Assembly (NCBI GenBank): GCA_016295245.1
Contig: JAEDLO010000063.1
Span: 1-9,403, forward strand
Direction of reading: 5' to 3'
From: Bacteroidales bacterium
GTDB taxonomy: Bacteria; Bacteroidota; Bacteroidia; Bacteroidales; UBA932
DNA length: 9,403 bases
The translations under genes and the position numbers were made by a program. This document shows, piece by piece, positions 5,874 to 9,403 of this stretch. The stretch's first letter is position 1. Every line of letters begins with the position of its first letter. The notes beneath the pieces are model-generated. The model was not told the DNA's origin. It saw only the letters and a program-made list of their open reading frames with translations, and did not search any database.

Positions 5874-6662
5874 ATGTACACCTTCCAACAGAAGAAATCC
5901 ATCTCCAAGAGCATTGCAGATCCGGCCAAAGTCGAGGTCTATCGTCAGATGCTTGCCGCAAAGAGGCTGCCTGCGTCCGGAACCATCAGCAGGAACCGTT
6001 CCGCCCTGGCCATATCCCTGGTGTATATCCTGCTTGACCACTACACGATGGAGGAAATAATGGCCGCTGGGGCGGGCTCCACAATCCCGGTGGTGCAATC
6101 TCCCATCAGCGGGCCGAAAGCCGCTGCAGAGCCCCAAAAGCCGGCCAAAATCTCAAAATTCGAGCAATATCCCAACATTCCGTGGAAGCAGCTGGATAAT
6201 CCTCTTGTCAGGATGGCCGACAGCATCTTCACCGACCGCATCAACTGCTATTCGGAGCTCAGGCGCCTGGAAGCGGAGACTCAGGGAGAATTCACCGACT
6301 TCAGCACCCTGGCAGAGATAGTGAGGCTTGCCGCAAGGCTGGAGATGTGCTTCAACGAACTTCGAAGCTTCAACAATACCGGCAAGTTTCTGGGCAAGCA
6401 CCCGTTCATCGAGAGCAAGGATGAGCGCAGCCGTATCATTGACCTGTTACGCAAAGATCCGGAGGCCTTCTTCCAGGAGCGCAAGAATGTTGAGCTGAAC
6501 ATCTCCCGCTACAGCTCGCAGATCAACAGCAGCAAGCTGGATGCCGACAAGAAGGAGAAGGCCAAGAGCAATCTGGAGAAGTACCAGGCTATTCTTCAGA
6601 TGTTCAAGGATGTGTTTGCGGGACTCATAAAAGGGCAAAGCAATGGGAATACGGACGTATGA
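5874..6662 (+). CDS. Hypothetical protein upstream of the terminase genes (262 aa)
   Basis: ATG at 5874 follows an A/T-rich stretch without Shine-Dalgarno; it is the first gene after the terminator. The N-terminal ~70 residues look helical (QQKKSISKSIADPAKVEVYR, then a hydrophobic ALAISLVYILLDHYTMEEIM helix near 44-63 that is short and has charged flanks, so probably not membrane-spanning). A Pro/Ala linker (about 71-92) leads to a helical C-terminal half, with a charged, coiled-coil-like stretch near 205-255. Its last 20 bases overlap the start of the next gene, so it is probably cotranslated with the packaging genes. I do not recognise a domain. A packaging-accessory or DNA-binding role is inferred only from position. 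Confidence 0.75.
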   Translation: MYTFQQKKSISKSIADPAKVEVYRQMLAAKRLPASGTISRNRSALAISLVYILLDHYTMEEIMAAGAGSTIPVVQSPISGPKAAAEPQKPAKISKFEQYPNIPWKQLDNPLVRMADSIFTDRINCYSELRRLEAETQGEFTDFSTLAEIVRLAARLEMCFNELRSFNNTGKFLGKHPFIESKDERSRIIDLLRKDPEAFFQERKNVELNISRYSSQINSSKLDADKKEKAKSNLEKYQAILQMFKDVFAGLIKGQSNGNTDV

Positions 6663-6960
6663 CGAGGAATTCGTGGCAAGGGTAAAGGACTTTGCCGTAA
6701 TAGGGCTATATCCCGCCCAGATTGCCGAGCGGCTGGGCCTTGAGGGCCAGGACAGGCAGGAATTCCTCCGGGATATCTGCTCCAAGAAGCACCCTCTCCA
6801 CGAAGAATACCTCTTGTCCAGGGCCAATAGGGAGCAGGATCTGGATGCATCGATCAATGAACTCGCAGCAGCCGGCGACGTCGATGCCCTGAAGCTGGAA
6901 TCGTACGTCCGCTTCCACAAGGAGGTGGACAATCTCAAAATGGAACTCTTTGACGTATGA
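6643..6960 (+). CDS. Small-terminase-like protein (105 aa)
   Basis: The ATG at 6643 lies inside the end of the preceding gene (20-nt overlap), and the stop overlaps the next start as ATGA (6957-6960), which suggests translational coupling. Residues 8-35 read as a helix-turn-helix (VARVKDFAVIGLYPAQIAERLGL), with 'YPAQIAERLGL' like the recognition part of small-terminase or resolvase-type HTHs. The rest is helical and could oligomerise (SYVRFHKEVDNLKMEL). Size, HTH and position just upstream of the large terminase fit a small terminase subunit that binds the packaging site on phage DNA and feeds it to the motor. It is shorter than many TerS proteins, and the next gene is also a TerS candidate. 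Confidence 0.6.
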   Translation: MGIRTYDEEFVARVKDFAVIGLYPAQIAERLGLEGQDRQEFLRDICSKKHPLHEEYLLSRANREQDLDASINELAAAGDVDALKLESYVRFHKEVDNLKMELFDV

Positions 6961-7601
6961 AAGAAGACAGACTCGCATTGCTCGAAAGCTACAAGGCCGA
7001 TGATATCCAGTATTTCCTTGCCCAAAGGAGGTCGGATATCATCCCTGTCGATATGCAGGACTATATCCTTCAGCTGGACAGCATGTCAAGGCTCTTTCAC
7101 TATCATAAGCACAACTATTCCAGGGCGGTCGAGTGTCTCCGGAAGGAATGGCCGCAACTGACCATCGCGCAGGCCCGCTGCATCTATAGGGATGCCCTGG
7201 AGTATTTCTATCAGGACGACGGCATCAGCGCCCGCGCCTGGGATCTGAAGTATGCCGACGCATACGATGATCTGGCCAGGCTTGCCATCAAATCGGACAA
7301 GCTGGCCACGGCCAAGGCTGCACTCGACAAGGCCCACGAGCTCAGGACCAGGCAGCGCGAACAGGAAGCGCATCAGTGGCAGCCGCCTATCTATCTCGTA
7401 AATATCAATGTCAGGCCGGAGGACCTCGGATATCAGTCGCAGAAGCTTATGGACATAGCCAAGAGGGCCGAGGACGCCCAGTACAAGGAACTCATCCTCG
7501 GGCTCGAGACTACTGAGGCCGAGAAGAAGAGGCTGCTGGCCGACGCAAATATCCCTGACGCAGACATCATCTATGGAGAAGAACCAGCAGACGAACAGTG
7601 A
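6957..7601 (+). CDS. Helical protein before TerL, alternative small terminase (214 aa)
   Basis: It starts in a 4-base ATGA overlap with the preceding gene, and its last 29 bases overlap the start of the large terminase. The protein is almost wholly helical and charged. Residues 52-85 (YSRAVECLRKEWPQLTIAQARCIYRDALEYF) look like a helical DNA-binding or oligomerisation unit. Residues 98-140 (YADAYDDLARLAIKSDKLATAKAALDKAHELR) are coiled-coil-like. A beta segment PPIYLVNINVRPEDL (near 142-156) and an acidic tail follow. Proteins of this size and pattern immediately before TerL occur in Bacteroidetes phages. Either it or the 105-aa protein is the small terminase, or the two work together. No catalytic motif is seen. 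Confidence 0.65.
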   Translation: MKEDRLALLESYKADDIQYFLAQRRSDIIPVDMQDYILQLDSMSRLFHYHKHNYSRAVECLRKEWPQLTIAQARCIYRDALEYFYQDDGISARAWDLKYADAYDDLARLAIKSDKLATAKAALDKAHELRTRQREQEAHQWQPPIYLVNINVRPEDLGYQSQKLMDIAKRAEDAQYKELILGLETTEAEKKRLLADANIPDADIIYGEEPADEQ

Positions 7602-9303
7602 ACCCGACTACATCGAGATGTACCAGAACAAGGTGCAGGCTCTCGTCAACATAATTGATCCGAACAAGCTCTTTGCCGTTATAGGGCGAGCAGGAGGTAA
7701 GACATCACACATCTCCACCAGGCGCATCATGAGGGTAGCGGCGGAGATGCCTCGCGAGACATCCATCATTTCCCACAAGTCATTCGTGGCGCTCTTCACG
7801 AACGTCATCCCGACTATCCTGGAGACCTTCCGGAGCGAGGTCAAGATGCCGGACGGCACGCAGCGGCCTATGCTCATCGAGGGCTGGGATTACGTCGTCG
7901 GGGAGAAGGACCTGCCGAAGCACTTCCAGTCACCACGATATCCGCTCCTCAATCCGGAGAGAACCATAGTCTTCGCCAATGGAGCGGTGCTTCAGGCCGT
8001 TGCCGTGGACAGGGCCGACTCCATTGCAGGACGAAGCATTGTTCACGCCTTCCTGGAAGAGATGAAGTACAGCGACGGTGAGAAGGTCCGCACCAGAATC
8101 ATCCCTGCCATCCGTACATCCCGCATCGGCTCCGGATCCGAAGCCTTCAAATCCCATCTTCACGGCGGGATCACCGGCGTATCCGACATCGGAAGGGTGT
8201 CGATTGGCGAGAATAACTGGTTTATGGACTACGAGAAGGACATCGACCAGCAACTTATCGCCGATATAGTCACTCTCTCGCTGATGCTCAATGAGTGCGA
8301 GGTAAACCTTCGCAACGGGGTGAAAACCCGAATATCTGAGGCGAAATTGCGCAAATGGGGCCCATTATTGAGTAAACTGCGGAAAAAATGCACCTATTTC
8401 GTGCGTGCAAGCACATTTGTGAACCGCGACGTGCTCGGACTGGACTACTTCAAGACTCAGAAGGAGATCCTGGACATGGGTGAATTCCTCTCCTCCATCT
8501 GCTCCATCGGCGACCGCAACCGAGACAACCTCTTCTTCGAGCTCTGGGATGAAGAGAAACACACCTATGATGACAGCTACAAGTACGAAATCATCGACAA
8601 GCTCAATCTGAAGGAGTCCTTCACCGTGACTGCAGACCACCTGAAATACTATGAACCGACACAGAGGCTCCTCCTGGGCTACGATCCGGGCAGCTTCTCC
8701 TCCGTGGTGAGCGCCCAGATGGACCGGAAGAGCAACGCCCTGCGAGTGCTGAAGGAATTCTTTGTCTATCCTCCGGAAGATGCGGAGGACCTGGCAAGAC
8801 AGATCAACGCCTTCTACTCCGACGCCGCAAGACTCAAGAGCATCGACCTGTATTACGACCGCGCCGGCAACAAGCGCAACAAGCAGTATGAGAAAGACGC
8901 AGAGACGGATGCGAAGAAACTGCAGAAGGCCCTGGAGCGGTACGGCTGGAAGGTGAAGCTGATGAATCTCGGTCAGGCCACCATCTACCATTGGCAGCAC
9001 TACCGGCTCTGGAAGCGTCTGCTTGCCGAGTCGGAGCGCAACGTTCCGCGCATCCGTATCGATGCGAATGAGTGCCCGAATCTGGTGAGCGCAATGTACT
9101 GCTGCAAGAAAGTTGTGGGCTCCACACCGGTCGAACTGGACAAGTCTCCGGAGGTGAAGGTCCGCATCGATCTGCAGGCCGGATTGACGCCGCAAATTCC
9201 GTCCGCTTTGACCTATTTGGTGTGGGGTTTATTTGAAAAATACTTCCCAGGAGTGCGAAATTATAGCTCAAATGGGGCCATTTCTTCCAATTTTTCGGGC
9301 TAA
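7573..9303 (+). CDS. terL: Terminase large subunit (576 aa)
   Basis: The ATP-driven packaging motor and nuclease that moves phage DNA into the prohead. The ATPase part is N-terminal: FAVIGRAGGKTS (residues 34-45) is a deviant Walker A, and SIVHAFLEEM (155-164) fits a Walker B with its catalytic Glu. RASTFVNRDVLGLDY (278-292) is a conserved-looking coupling segment. The C-terminal nuclease shows LLLGYDPGSFSS (367-376, metal-binding Asp371) and SIDLYYDRAGN (423-433, Asp425/Asp429). The last acidic residue is less certain; D533 in RIDLQAG is a candidate. Length is in the usual range. It overlaps the preceding gene by 29 bases in another frame. Two stretches (about 8325-8390 and 9205-9300) use A/T-rich codons unlike the rest, and the last ~20 residues, rich in Ser and Asn, look atypical. 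Confidence 0.9.
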   Translation: MEKNQQTNSEPDYIEMYQNKVQALVNIIDPNKLFAVIGRAGGKTSHISTRRIMRVAAEMPRETSIISHKSFVALFTNVIPTILETFRSEVKMPDGTQRPMLIEGWDYVVGEKDLPKHFQSPRYPLLNPERTIVFANGAVLQAVAVDRADSIAGRSIVHAFLEEMKYSDGEKVRTRIIPAIRTSRIGSGSEAFKSHLHGGITGVSDIGRVSIGENNWFMDYEKDIDQQLIADIVTLSLMLNECEVNLRNGVKTRISEAKLRKWGPLLSKLRKKCTYFVRASTFVNRDVLGLDYFKTQKEILDMGEFLSSICSIGDRNRDNLFFELWDEEKHTYDDSYKYEIIDKLNLKESFTVTADHLKYYEPTQRLLLGYDPGSFSSVVSAQMDRKSNALRVLKEFFVYPPEDAEDLARQINAFYSDAARLKSIDLYYDRAGNKRNKQYEKDAETDAKKLQKALERYGWKVKLMNLGQATIYHWQHYRLWKRLLAESERNVPRIRIDANECPNLVSAMYCCKKVVGSTPVELDKSPEVKVRIDLQAGLTPQIPSALTYLVWGLFEKYFPGVRNYSSNGAISSNFSG

Positions 9304-9403
9304 AGTTGGAGGTTTGTGTCATTTATAAAATGGTTAAATATATATGGGACAGCCATTTAACCTAAAAATTTGGGGGCATTTTTGAAAATCTGCGGAAAAA
9401 AAG
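9304..9403. other. A/T-rich tail after terL with an inverted repeat
   Basis: The last 100 bases hold no gene that I can support. GGTTAAAT (9332-9339) and ATTTAACC (9355-9362) form an 8-bp inverted repeat around 15 nt. It is A/T-rich, so it is a weak terminator candidate. CTGCGGAAAAAA at 9390-9401 also occurs inside terL at 8377-8388. The next phage gene, expected to be the portal, is outside the window. Confidence 0.45.

Noticed and set aside
8365..9195. 276-aa minus-strand frame inside terL
   Set aside because: Mirror frame of a clear large terminase; the product is Val/Leu/His-rich as expected for an antisense shadow.

Overview
The window looks like part of a tailed phage or prophage of a Bacteroidetes (probably Bacteroidales) host. 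Three things point there: exact TAnnTTTG promoter -7 boxes (TATCTTTG at 210-217 and 1367-1374), A/T-rich gene starts with no Shine-Dalgarno sequence, and phage protein types seen in that phylum. All supported genes are on the + strand. Coding DNA is G+C-rich. The non-coding stretch 657-1379 and the last ~150 bases are clearly more A/T-rich.

Left part (1-1379), mostly regulatory: a small Cys-rich protein (1-198); a promoter and a ~170-nt structured leader (about 222-395) in front of an 86-aa protein (396-656); a stem-loop terminator-like element (687-720); then a gene-free 0.6-kb stretch. That stretch carries many copies of CAGTTCTG/CAGAACTG in two clusters around a nearly pure A/T segment, which resembles an operator array or a replication origin.

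Middle part (1380-5810), capsid module: an unrecognised 190-aa protein whose promoter predicts a leaderless mRNA, a 126-aa beta-rich probable virion protein, an S49/ClpP-fold prohead protease (2455-3306), a long 641-aa major capsid protein with extra N- and C-terminal regions (3311-5236), a UUCG hairpin, and a 176-aa probable structural protein closed by a good intrinsic terminator (5828-5856).

Right part (5874-9303), packaging module: four overlapping or adjacent genes, namely a 262-aa conserved-type hypothetical protein, a 105-aa small-terminase-like protein, a 214-aa helical protein that could also be a small terminase, and the large terminase (576 aa). The last ~100 bases are A/T-rich, with one inverted repeat and no gene.

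Together these genes process the prohead, form the shell and begin DNA packaging. No portal, tail, lysis, integrase or transposase gene is present. The portal is expected beyond the right edge, so capsid genes precede terminase here, the reverse of the usual lambdoid/HK97 order. The least-explained signals are the leader, where one anti-element can pair either with the predicted RNA 5' end or with the start codon region of the 396 gene, and the CAGTTCTG array.
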